Origin: Sphingopyxis alaskensis RB2256
Lineage (GTDB): Bacteria; Pseudomonadota; Alphaproteobacteria; Sphingomonadales; Sphingomonadaceae
Length of the DNA stretch: 64,000 bases
Direction of reading: 5' to 3'
Assembly: GCF_000013985.1 (NCBI RefSeq)
Contig: NC_008048.1
Location: 2,666,001-2,730,000, forward strand
Below, one piece after another: positions 26,826-34,237 of this stretch. The notes beneath the pieces were generated by a model. The model saw only the letters and a program-made list of their open reading frames with translations. It was not told the DNA's origin and did no database searches. The stretch's first letter is position 1, and each line of letters begins with the position of its first letter. The position numbers were made by a program, and so were the translations under genes.

Positions 26826-27188
26826 TCAGGCCAAGGCGTTGGGTGGATGCTGTTCGGGCTGAGCCGATCGTCCATGTAGCGCCGGATAAAATGGCGAGAT
26901 GACAAGCAGATCCGTGCTCACCATTTCCGGAAGTGGCGATGAGCGGCTATCGAGCGCAAACAGGGGGAGACAACCCATGCCGGCCAGGCAAGCAAGCGTC
27001 ATCCGCTGGCAGGGCAGCGACTCCTCACCATCGCCTGGCATCATTCCGGCGCAGTCCATCGGCATCGTCGCTGGCGCGGTTGCGCTCATGGACGTTGCCA
27101 CAGCAGGACTTGCGGCGACTGTGACAATCTGTCCGAACAGGCCGAGTAAGACGCCTAAGATCAGCGCAAATTTTCGCGCTCGTCCCAT
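26826..27188 (-). CDS. Small secreted four-cysteine protein, copper-block family B, copy 2
   Basis: About 120 residues, the same length as the paralogue at 19117-19479. A signal peptide (FALILGVLLGLFGQIVTVAA) is followed by PMDCAGMM, LPCQRMTLACLAGMGC and the C-terminus PEQHPPNALA. The four cysteines and the PEQHPP ending match copy 1. The ATG at 27188 is chosen because the signal peptide follows directly; upstream codons in frame look non-coding. It is the first gene of a two-gene leftward unit with 26390-26722. Function unknown; probably a periplasmic metal-stress protein. Confidence 0.75.
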   Translation of the reverse strand: MGRARKFALILGVLLGLFGQIVTVAASPAVATSMSATAPATMPMDCAGMMPGDGEESLPCQRMTLACLAGMGCLPLFALDSRSSPLPEMVSTDLLVISPFYPALHGRSAQPEQHPPNALA

Positions 27189-27564
27189 ACAGACATTCTC
27201 TGCCTGTTGCTGAATCGAGTCAAGCTTGGGCGCCCGAACACCGGCTATTCCCAAGCCCGCGGGCCCGCCATAATCTGCGGGTTTGCTACCTTTGGAATGT
27301 CACTTCCGCGGTGAGACATCCACCAGTTCATGCGCTGCGTTCGATGACTTCGCGGCGCCCCGCCGCTCCTCCATGTCAGACATGCGGCCCATCGGCTCCA
27401 TGCAACGACCCCGCACGCCAAGGGTTAGAAGAGTGATCGAGCCTCCGCTAATCCGATTATTACGGAGGCAACTGCGCCACGACTGTCGGACGCTGAGGTG
27501 ACGATCGCTCTGATTATGGGCGCCATAGCAGCCCACAAAGCGGCTGCGATATAGGAGAGCGGCG
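27189..27564. other. Divergent intergenic region
   Basis: No gene is supported. It must carry promoters for the leftward small-protein pair and for the rightward 27565 gene. I see a GC-rich inverted sequence near 27250-27285 but no clear regulator site. Confidence 0.3.
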
Positions 27565-27768
27565 ATGCACGTCAATTGCATGGAAATGATGATGGGTGGC
27601 GGCGGCGGACTGATGATGATCGGGATGGGCCTGGTGTGGCTGCTCGTAGTCCTCGTGCTTATCCTCGCGGCTGCGGCGCTCGTGAAATATCTGCGGTCAG
27701 GACCGCGGATAACGAACACTCGCGCCGGGCCACCAGATAACGAATCAGGCACAACCCGTTCGCTCTGA
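27565..27768 (+). CDS. Small single-span membrane protein
   Basis: About 67 residues: MHVNCMEMMMGGGGGLMMIG is Met- and Gly-rich, followed by a hydrophobic helix (GLVWLLVVLVLILAAAALV) and a basic, polar tail. AGGAGAG lies eight bases before the ATG. The Met/Cys-rich N-terminus could bind copper, as in some short proteins of copper operons, but I do not recognise a defined family. It is 26 bases upstream of the large SDR-VKOR fusion gene and probably co-transcribed. Confidence 0.7.
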   Translation: MHVNCMEMMMGGGGGLMMIGMGLVWLLVVLVLILAAAALVKYLRSGPRITNTRAGPPDNESGTTRSL

Positions 27769-27794
27769 TCACCGGTCACGTGAGGAGGTGATCG

Positions 27795-30383
27795 ATGGCC
27801 AATGATGACATAGTCCTGATCACCGGCAGCAGCGGATATCTGGGCGCAGCGATCATTCGCAGGCTGGCCGGCAAATATACGCTGGTCGGCCTCGATCGTC
27901 CTGGGGGCCCGGCTCCGCCCTCCCCGGCGCATCAAATCGATCTCGATCTCGGCAGCGATAAGGCGGTGAGCGAGGCGCTTGATCAGGTCCGCGCCAGGTT
28001 CGGCGGCCGCATCGCTTCGGTGATCCATCTCGCCGCCTATTATGACGTCTCCGGCGAGCCGAACCCGCTTTACGAGAAGATCACCGTCCAGGGAACGCGC
28101 CGGCTGATCGAGGCGCTGAAGGCATTCGAGGTGGAGCAGTTCATCTTCGCCAGCACCATGCTCGTTCACCGGCCGACGGATATGCCGGACGAGCGGATCA
28201 ACGAGGAATGGCCGATCGATCCGCAGTGGGCCTATCCCGAGTCCAAGGTCCAGGCCGAGCAGCTGCTTCGCGAGAAGCATGGAGAAATCCCGGTCGTCCT
28301 TCTCCGCATCGCCGGCGTCTACGACGACATCGGTCATTCGCCGTTCATTGCCCAGCAGATCTCCCGCATCTACGAGCACCGTCTGTCCGCCCGCGTCTAT
28401 CCGGGGATGCTCTGCGCAAACCAGTCCTTCGTGCACCTCGACGATCTCACCGACGCGGTCGTCCGGCTGATCGACCGCCGCCGGGACCTCCCGCCCGAGC
28501 TGCCGCTGCTGGTCGGCGAGCCGGACGCACTCGGCTATGAAGAGGTGCAGGACATCATCGGCTGCGCCCTCCACGGGGAGGAATGGACTACGATCCGCAT
28601 TCCGCAACCGGTCGCCAAGGCCGGTGTCTGGCTCCAGGAGGAAGTCCTTGGCGGGGACAGCTTCATCAAGCCGTGGATGGTCGAGGCCAGCAATGACCAT
28701 TACATCCTCGACATTGCGCGCGCTCAGTCCCTGCTCGACTGGCAGCCGCGCCATTCGCTGCGGGACACGCTGCCAAAGATGGTCGCGGCACTGAAGCGCG
28801 ATCCCACCGGCTGGTATAAGGAGAACAAGCTCAACCCGGCGCTGGTCGCCTGGTATGGGCAGCGTCCCGCCGCGGCCGACAAGCATCGCGCGCATGGCGG
28901 TGCGCCCCGCGCGGACGAGAGCAAGGATTCCAAGGGCGGCCACGGCGCCATGCCGGCAGGCCACGATCACATGGCGATGATGGAAGCGGACGCGAAAAAA
29001 CTCCGTTGGGTCTTCTACGCGACTATCGGCCTCGGGCTTTGGCTGGCGGCGAGCCCTTTCGTCTATGACGCAATCACTACTGCAAACGTCGGCGACGCCG
29101 TCCGATGGGTGACGGTCGATCGCGGATTGCCCACCGTCGAATCCCGCGCGGCAGCGCTCAGGATCAGCGACATCGCCAGCGGCCTCCTCATCGCGCTGTT
29201 CGGCGCTCTTTCGCTCTCGAAACGCAGCGCATGGTGGGCGCAATGGGCCAGCACCTTCGTCGGCCTGTGGCTGCTGTTTGCGCCGATGATCTTCTGGACG
29301 CCGAGCGGAGCGCAATATCTCAACGACACGCTCATCGGTTCCGCCGTCATAGCCTTTTCGGTCCTCGTGCCGATGATGCCGGGAATGAGCATGGAAGGGA
29401 TGATGGATCCCAAATCCATACCGCCCGGCTGGACCTACTCTCCCTCGACTTTCGCCCAGCGCCTGCCGATCGCCTATCTCGGCCTCATCGGCCTGCTCAT
29501 TTCGCGCGTTCTCACGGCTTATCAGCTCGGGCATATCAACAGCGCGTGGGAGCCATTTTTCGCCGGCGCGCCGACCGATCCGAGGAACGGAGCCGAAGAG
29601 ATCATAACCTCGGACGTGTCGAAGGCCTGGCCGATCCCGGATGCGGGCCTTGGCGCGATCAGCTATCTGCTCGAAATCCTGATGGCGGTGATGGGCGGCC
29701 GCGACCGGTGGCGAACCATGCCGTGGATGGTGACCTTCTTCGGCATCCTGGTGATCCCGTTGGGCGTGGTCAGCATCTATTTCATCATCATCCAGCCGAT
29801 CCTGATCGGCACCTGGTGCACGCTCTGCCTCATTGCCGCGCTTGCCATGCTCATCATGATCCCGTTCGCGCTCGACGAGGTGATCGCCATGGGCCAGTTC
29901 CTCTATTGGGCGAAGTGCCGCGGCAAGCCGCTTATCCGCACGTTCTTCAAAGGCGATGCAGTCGAGGGCGGACAGGAGGATCGTTCGGACGCGCTGAGCA
30001 GTCCGAACGCCTTCTGGAGCGACGCATCACGTGGGATCACACTGCCTTGGACGCTCGCCGCAAGCATTGCGATCGGCCTGTTCCTGATGTTCACGCGGCT
30101 GGCCTTTGGCACCAGTGGCGCGATGGCCAACAGCGATCACCTCATCGGCGCGCTGACGATAACGGTCGCGGTCATCGCCACGGCGGAAGTCGCCCGTGTG
30201 CTCCGGCTGATCAATGCTGGATTCGGCCTGTGGCTGATTGTGGCGCCGTTCCTGCTGGAGGGTGCAGGCGCATCTGCAACCGTCGCCAGCATCGTGCTCG
30301 GCATCGCGCTGATCGCCCTCAGCCTTCCCAAGGGCAAGCGCAGCGAGGAGCATTATGCCGGCTGGGACCGGTTCGTGCTTTAG
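27795..30383 (+). CDS. Fusion protein: SDR epimerase/dehydratase domain + SPW-repeat membrane domains + VKOR-like domain
   Basis: About 862 residues. Residues 1-345 are an extended short-chain dehydrogenase/epimerase with the NAD motif TGSSGYLG (10-17) and YxxxK (Tyr147, Lys151). A His-rich linker follows (about 363-396). The C-terminal half is membrane-embedded: SPW-type segments (LAASPFVYD about 420, FAPMIFW about 495) surround a VKOR-like part with CTLC (Cys675, Cys678), and a last SPW-like segment (IVAPFLLEG) ends the chain. The second, loop Cys pair of classical VKOR is not evident. The catalytic idea, a cytosolic NAD enzyme tied to a membrane thiol/quinone redox unit, is inferred. The reading frame is continuous with no sign of an error. 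Confidence 0.88.
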   Translation: MANDDIVLITGSSGYLGAAIIRRLAGKYTLVGLDRPGGPAPPSPAHQIDLDLGSDKAVSEALDQVRARFGGRIASVIHLAAYYDVSGEPNPLYEKITVQGTRRLIEALKAFEVEQFIFASTMLVHRPTDMPDERINEEWPIDPQWAYPESKVQAEQLLREKHGEIPVVLLRIAGVYDDIGHSPFIAQQISRIYEHRLSARVYPGMLCANQSFVHLDDLTDAVVRLIDRRRDLPPELPLLVGEPDALGYEEVQDIIGCALHGEEWTTIRIPQPVAKAGVWLQEEVLGGDSFIKPWMVEASNDHYILDIARAQSLLDWQPRHSLRDTLPKMVAALKRDPTGWYKENKLNPALVAWYGQRPAAADKHRAHGGAPRADESKDSKGGHGAMPAGHDHMAMMEADAKKLRWVFYATIGLGLWLAASPFVYDAITTANVGDAVRWVTVDRGLPTVESRAAALRISDIASGLLIALFGALSLSKRSAWWAQWASTFVGLWLLFAPMIFWTPSGAQYLNDTLIGSAVIAFSVLVPMMPGMSMEGMMDPKSIPPGWTYSPSTFAQRLPIAYLGLIGLLISRVLTAYQLGHINSAWEPFFAGAPTDPRNGAEEIITSDVSKAWPIPDAGLGAISYLLEILMAVMGGRDRWRTMPWMVTFFGILVIPLGVVSIYFIIIQPILIGTWCTLCLIAALAMLIMIPFALDEVIAMGQFLYWAKCRGKPLIRTFFKGDAVEGGQEDRSDALSSPNAFWSDASRGITLPWTLAASIAIGLFLMFTRLAFGTSGAMANSDHLIGALTITVAVIATAEVARVLRLINAGFGLWLIVAPFLLEGAGASATVASIVLGIALIALSLPKGKRSEEHYAGWDRFVL

Positions 30384-30452
30384 AGGTCTTGGCCGCGTGG
30401 CCGGGCGTTTGCCGCTCGGAGACCGGGGCCGAACAGGATTGGGAGAACTGCA

Positions 30453-31739
30453 ATGTCCCGGATTCCGCGTGACAAAAGCCTGGACTCGACGATCGCCCTG
30501 ATGGGTGATCCCTACAGATTTATTTCGAACCGGTGTCGACGCTACCGATCGGACCTGTTCGAAACGCGGCTTCTGCTGCGGAAGACCATCTGTATGACGG
30601 GGCCTGAAGCGGCCCGGCTGTTCTACGACCAGAGCCGCTTCGCGCGCCACGGCGCCATGCCTAAGGCGATTCAGAAGACACTGCTCGGAGTGGGTGGCGT
30701 ACAGGGCCTCGACGAGGGAGCTCACCGGCACCGCAAGCAGATGTTCATGTCGCTGATGACACCCGAGGGGATTGAAAAGCTCGTGCGGCTGACCTCGGCG
30801 GAGTGGCAGATCCGCGTGCGCAAATGGGCGTCAATGAACGCGGTCGTGCTCTATCCGGAGCTTCACGCGCTTCTTACGCGCGCGGCATGCGCTTGGGCCG
30901 GCGTGCCGCTGGCGGATTCAGAGGTCGAGCCGCGAACCCGGCAGGTCACCGCACTGTTTGACCATGCGGGTTCGATTGGACTTAGGCATCTCTGGTCGCG
31001 GAGGGCCCGGAAACGGGCCGACAGCTGGGCGGCGGATATTGTCGAACAGATCCGAAGCGGTCGCCTCCGCGCGCCCGAACACTCGGCCGCCCACGTCGTT
31101 GCGTGGCATCGGGATTTCAGTGGTGCGCTGCTGACCCCCCAAGTGGCTGCTGTCGAACTGATCAATGTGATCAGACCGACGGTTGCCGTCTCGGTCTACA
31201 TGATCTTTGTCGCACATGCACTGCACACACATCCCCAAGTTCGAGAGAAGCTTCAGGCAGGCGACGAGGACTATGCTGAATGCTTCGTCCAGGAGGTTCG
31301 CCGGTACTATCCTTTCTTCCCGGCAGTCGCTGCACAGACGCGGCTGGCTTTTGAATGGAACGGATACCAATTCCCCGCAGGTCGCCGAATTCTCCTCGAT
31401 CTGTACGGTACAAACCAGGATCCCCGAACCTGGGAAAGGCCGGAGGACTTCGAGCCCGAGCGGTTCGGTCGACGGGATGGCAGCCCGTTCAATTTCATCC
31501 CGCAGGGTGGCGGCGACCACTACTTCGATCATCGCTGTCCTGGCGAATGGATCGCGATCGAGCTCATGAAGCTGACTGCGGATTTCCTCACGCGACGCAT
31601 GAGCTACGAGGTGCCGGGACAAGACCTGAGGATCGAATGGTCGCGGCTGCCCGCGCTGCCGCGAAGCCGCTTCGTGCTCAGTAATGTTAGAGAATGCCAA
31701 GAACTGCACCTTCAGCGGACGCGCTGGCGCCGCCGGTGA
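30453..31739 (+). CDS. Cytochrome P450 of CYP152 (fatty acid peroxygenase) type
   Basis: About 428 residues. The heme loop reads FIPQGGGDHYFDHRCPGEW with Cys about 362. In the I-helix the usual acid-alcohol pair is replaced by Arg-Pro (VIRPTVAV, Arg241-Pro242), the diagnostic feature of CYP152 enzymes, which use H2O2 and the substrate carboxylate instead of NADPH and redox partners. Typical products are alpha- or beta-hydroxy fatty acids or terminal alkenes. GGAGAA precedes the ATG. It follows the SDR-VKOR fusion by 69 bases and may be in its operon; a role in membrane lipid change or peroxide use under metal stress is a guess. Confidence 0.9.
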   Translation: MSRIPRDKSLDSTIALMGDPYRFISNRCRRYRSDLFETRLLLRKTICMTGPEAARLFYDQSRFARHGAMPKAIQKTLLGVGGVQGLDEGAHRHRKQMFMSLMTPEGIEKLVRLTSAEWQIRVRKWASMNAVVLYPELHALLTRAACAWAGVPLADSEVEPRTRQVTALFDHAGSIGLRHLWSRRARKRADSWAADIVEQIRSGRLRAPEHSAAHVVAWHRDFSGALLTPQVAAVELINVIRPTVAVSVYMIFVAHALHTHPQVREKLQAGDEDYAECFVQEVRRYYPFFPAVAAQTRLAFEWNGYQFPAGRRILLDLYGTNQDPRTWERPEDFEPERFGRRDGSPFNFIPQGGGDHYFDHRCPGEWIAIELMKLTADFLTRRMSYEVPGQDLRIEWSRLPALPRSRFVLSNVRECQELHLQRTRWRRR

Positions 31740-31806
31740 TGGGTATGCCGCAAGCCCAATGCCGCTGGCTATTCAACGGTCCATACGGGAAAACTGCAGA
31801 TCAGTC

Positions 31807-32352
31807 TCACAAGCTGGTGCTCAATCTTACAATAACAAGTCCGATCGTCCAGCCATAGATGCTTATCGTCGGAATGATGGTGGCCACGATGCCGAACGCT
31901 CGCGCACCGGCGCCACGGCGATATCCTCGCAGAAAGGTGATCCGTCCAATCGCGAACAGGAAGACGGCAGCGGGGATCAACGCCAACGACTGGCCGCTGA
32001 TCAAGGTTGCAAGCGCCAGATGAGCGCCGACGGCGGCCACCGCCTGCTCGAGCGTGTTCTGGAGGAAGGCCACCTGGACGGCGATCGCTGGGCTGGGTGG
32101 CGCAAAGGCCGATCCCGGATTGTCGACGGCAGAATGAAAGCGTCCCCTGGACACCATCCTGACTCCGATAACGATCCAGACAAGAACGAAGAGGTCTGCC
32201 TGAAGCGCAAACGCGATGCGTTCGGCAAGACCGGTCGGAAGGGCGAACAGGCGCGGCAACAGGAGGTAGCTGCCGGCAAGCACCAGCGCGCAAAAGGCGA
32301 TGGCCGCAGTGGCTCGTCGGATGATCTTGCGTTGCTCGGCCGCCAAGTTCAT
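31807..32352 (-). CDS. MAPEG-family membrane protein
   Basis: About 181 residues with four predicted membrane helices. The signature region AFLQNTLEQAVAAVGAHLAL and the RITFLRGYRRG segment match the MAPEG family, whose members include glutathione transferases and related proteins. A catalytic role, for example glutathione-dependent detoxification, is possible but not shown. It follows the MerR gene by 15 bases on the same strand, so it is probably in a regulator-MAPEG unit. The end is close to the convergent P450 gene. Confidence 0.8.
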   Translation of the reverse strand: MNLAAEQRKIIRRATAAIAFCALVLAGSYLLLPRLFALPTGLAERIAFALQADLFVLVWIVIGVRMVSRGRFHSAVDNPGSAFAPPSPAIAVQVAFLQNTLEQAVAAVGAHLALATLISGQSLALIPAAVFLFAIGRITFLRGYRRGAGARAFGIVATIIPTISIYGWTIGLVIVRLSTSL

Positions 32353-32367
32353 CGCCTTCTCCCTGGA

Positions 32368-32787
32368 TCAGGCCTCGACCGACAGTTCTGCGCCAGCAAT
32401 CGCTTCGATCACGCGGCAATCGGCCGCGCGGCCGCCCTCACAGGAAACAGCGACCTCGGCGAGCGCATCACGCAGCGTCTCAAGCTGTGCGATGCGCATG
32501 GCGATGTCCCGAAGATGGCGGCGTGCAATTGCCGCCGCCTCGGCACAGTCGCGTTCCGGTTCGTCGGCAAGTGCCAGGAGTGAGCGGACCTCCTCGACCG
32601 AGAAGCCAAGGCCACGACCGTGCCGGATGAAGGCGAGGCGGCGCACGTCCGCTGTGCCATAGGTTCGTCGTCCCGAGGCGGTACGCATGGCCCGCGGGAG
32701 GAGGCCGATCTCCTCATAGAAGCGGATCGTGTTGACCTTGGTTCCGGTCTGCCGCGCCAGATCACCGATCGCCAGCCGCTTGATCAT
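32368..32787 (-). CDS. MerR-family heavy-metal regulator (CadR/PbrR-like)
   Basis: About 139 residues. A MerR winged helix (RLAIGDLARQTGTKVNTIRFYEEIGLL) is followed by a dimer helix with Cys (PERDCAEA) and a metal loop CEGGRAADC, two Cys seven residues apart; three Cys in these places mark sensors of divalent metals such as Pb, Cd or Zn. Its probable targets are the two promoters with nearly identical dyads at 32793-32823 and 33539-33569, driving a methyltransferase and the CDF-pbrT pair. The presence of a PbrT-like gene suggests lead; the metal is inferred. Confidence 0.88.
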   Translation of the reverse strand: MIKRLAIGDLARQTGTKVNTIRFYEEIGLLPRAMRTASGRRTYGTADVRRLAFIRHGRGLGFSVEEVRSLLALADEPERDCAEAAAIARRHLRDIAMRIAQLETLRDALAEVAVSCEGGRAADCRVIEAIAGAELSVEA

Positions 32788-32792
32788 GCCTC

Positions 32793-32823
32793 TTGATCCT
32801 CCAGTTACTGGAGATTGTATAGC
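32793..32823 (+). promoter_or_regulatory. MerR-type promoter of the methyltransferase gene
   Basis: TTGATC (-35, 32793-32798), a 19-base spacer with the perfect dyad CTCCAGTTACTGGAG, and TATAGC (-10, 32818-32823). The ATG of the methyltransferase lies at 32830, six bases after the -10 box, so the transcript would start at or beside the ATG and lack a leader. Confidence 0.88.
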
Positions 32824-32829
32824 CTATGC

Positions 32830-33516
32830 ATGTCCCGGACCGAAAGGCCAGCATCGCCAGATGTGCGTTTCACGCCCGCCCTCGGGCGAGCCGGACTGAC
32901 CGGCGCCTATGATTTCGCGATCAAGCTGCTGACCCGCGAGCGGCTGTGGCGAACCGCGCTCCTCGAGCAATTGGCGCCGCGCAACGGCGAGACGATCCTT
33001 GATGTTGGCTGCGGCACGGGCAGCTTTGCGCTTCTGATGAAATGTCGGGCGCCGGGTGCCCGGATCATAGGGCTGGATCCTGATCCGGACGTTCTTCATC
33101 GCGCCGAAGCCAAGGCGAGAAAGGCGGGCGTGGAGATCGAGTGGCGGCAAGGCTTTGCAAGTGATGCCGCCACTTTGGGCGTGCGCTTCGACAAGACGGT
33201 CTCCAGCCTTGTGTTTCACCAGGTATCGATCGTTGGAAAGCGAAGTGGGATTGCGGCAATGGCCGAAGCCCTGAAGCCTGGCGGGGAACTTCACATCGCC
33301 GATTACGCGGCGCAAACATCGCCACTGATGCGGTCGCTGTTCCGGCTGACTGTGCAGCGCCTCGACGGCCTCGCCGACACCCAGCCCAACGCCGATGGCG
33401 CTATCGAGGCCATTCTGGCCGACTTGGCGCGCGCGCCGGTGGTCCCCCGGCGGGTGATTTCGACCCCCACCGGCGCGATCAGCCTGTTCCACTTCAAGGC
33501 ACCCAAAAGCATATAA
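32830..33516 (+). CDS. Class I SAM-dependent methyltransferase
   Basis: About 228 residues with motif I ILDVGCGTGSFALLMK (about residues 56-71) and the acidic loop IIGLDPDPDVLHRAEAKA. The fold resembles UbiE/COQ5-type or generic methyltransferases; there is no triple-Cys pattern as in arsenite methyltransferase ArsM. It is under a MerR-type promoter next to a metal sensor, so a metal- or lipid-modifying role is conceivable, but the substrate is unknown. The ATG at 32830 is the first in frame after the promoter; there is no ribosome binding site, which fits a leaderless message. Confidence 0.85.
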   Translation: MSRTERPASPDVRFTPALGRAGLTGAYDFAIKLLTRERLWRTALLEQLAPRNGETILDVGCGTGSFALLMKCRAPGARIIGLDPDPDVLHRAEAKARKAGVEIEWRQGFASDAATLGVRFDKTVSSLVFHQVSIVGKRSGIAAMAEALKPGGELHIADYAAQTSPLMRSLFRLTVQRLDGLADTQPNADGAIEAILADLARAPVVPRRVISTPTGAISLFHFKAPKSI

Positions 33517-33538
33517 CGCGAACCATTTGCAGAAATGC

Positions 33539-33569
33539 TTGCTTCTACAGTTACTGGAGGTTGTAGAAG
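33539..33569 (+). promoter_or_regulatory. MerR-type promoter of the CDF-pbrT genes
   Basis: TTGCTT (-35, 33539-33544), a 19-base spacer with CTACAGTTACTGGAG, and TAGAAG (-10, 33564-33569). The central CAGTTACTGGAG is identical to that at 32793-32823, so the same MerR protein should act on both. The CDF ATG at 33576 begins six bases after the -10 box: again a likely leaderless transcript. Confidence 0.85.
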
Positions 33570-33575
33570 CGGCGA

Positions 33576-34220
33576 ATGGTAGACTCGGATGAAGCAGGCG
33601 GCTGCGGCTGCACCGGAGACAGCGCGCGGGCGGAAAAGGATCCGGCCTACCGGCGTGCGCTGTGGATCGTCGTGCTCCTCAATCTCGGTTTCGGCGCCTG
33701 CGAGATCGTCGGCGGGTTCATTGCCGACAGCCAAGCGCTCAAGGCCGACGCGCTCGACTTCATGGGCGACGGGACGATCACGTTAGTCGGCCTGATTGCG
33801 CTCGGCTGGACTGCGGCGGCGCGCGCACGGATTGCGCTCGTTCAGGGAATATTCCTCCTCACGTTGGGTCTCGGCGTGATCGCTGTGGCGCTCTGGCGCG
33901 CCTTGACTGCTGTCGCGCCCGAAGCCGACTTGATGGGCGGCATCGGCGTCGCTGCGCTTGTCGTCAATGTCGCATCGGCCTTCGTCTTGTCGCGCTTCCG
34001 TGAAGGGGACGCAAATGTGCGCGCGGTCTGGCTGTTCAGCCGCAACGATGCGCTCGCCAATGTTGCCGTGATCGTCGCGGCAGCGCTCGTCGCCTGGACA
34101 GGGAGCGCCTGGCCCGATCTGACGGTTGCCGCCGTGATCGCGGCCCTCTTCCTCCACTCCGCCTATGAAATCCTCCGCGGCGCGCGTACCGAGCTGCGCG
34201 AGTTGACGCAGACGGCTTGA
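33576..34220 (+). CDS. Short CDF-family cation transporter
   Basis: About 214 residues. A cytosolic N-terminus with Cys (GGCGCTGD) is followed by about six membrane helices. Conserved CDF positions are visible in SQALKADALDFMGD (Asp-x3-Asp) and FSRNDALANVAV (Asn-Asp instead of the usual His-x3-Asp), which suggests an altered metal site. The C-terminal cytosolic domain of larger CDF proteins is missing. It is a paralogue of 47165-47815. Located before the pbrT-like gene, 17 bases apart, it probably exports divalent ions such as Pb, Zn or Cd. Metal specificity is inferred. Confidence 0.88.
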   Translation: MVDSDEAGGCGCTGDSARAEKDPAYRRALWIVVLLNLGFGACEIVGGFIADSQALKADALDFMGDGTITLVGLIALGWTAAARARIALVQGIFLLTLGLGVIAVALWRALTAVAPEADLMGGIGVAALVVNVASAFVLSRFREGDANVRAVWLFSRNDALANVAVIVAAALVAWTGSAWPDLTVAAVIAALFLHSAYEILRGARTELRELTQTA

Positions 34221-34237
34221 TCTTTGGAGTTCACTGC

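Noticed and set aside
27300-29534. 744-codon frame on the - strand opposite the SDR-VKOR fusion
   Set aside because: Composition is Arg/Asp/Gly-rich without motifs, and the + strand gene has clear domains over its whole length.
32830-33516. Reading the methyltransferase as arsenite methyltransferase ArsM
   Set aside because: It lacks the conserved cysteines of ArsM and is shorter; only the generic SAM-binding fold is supported.
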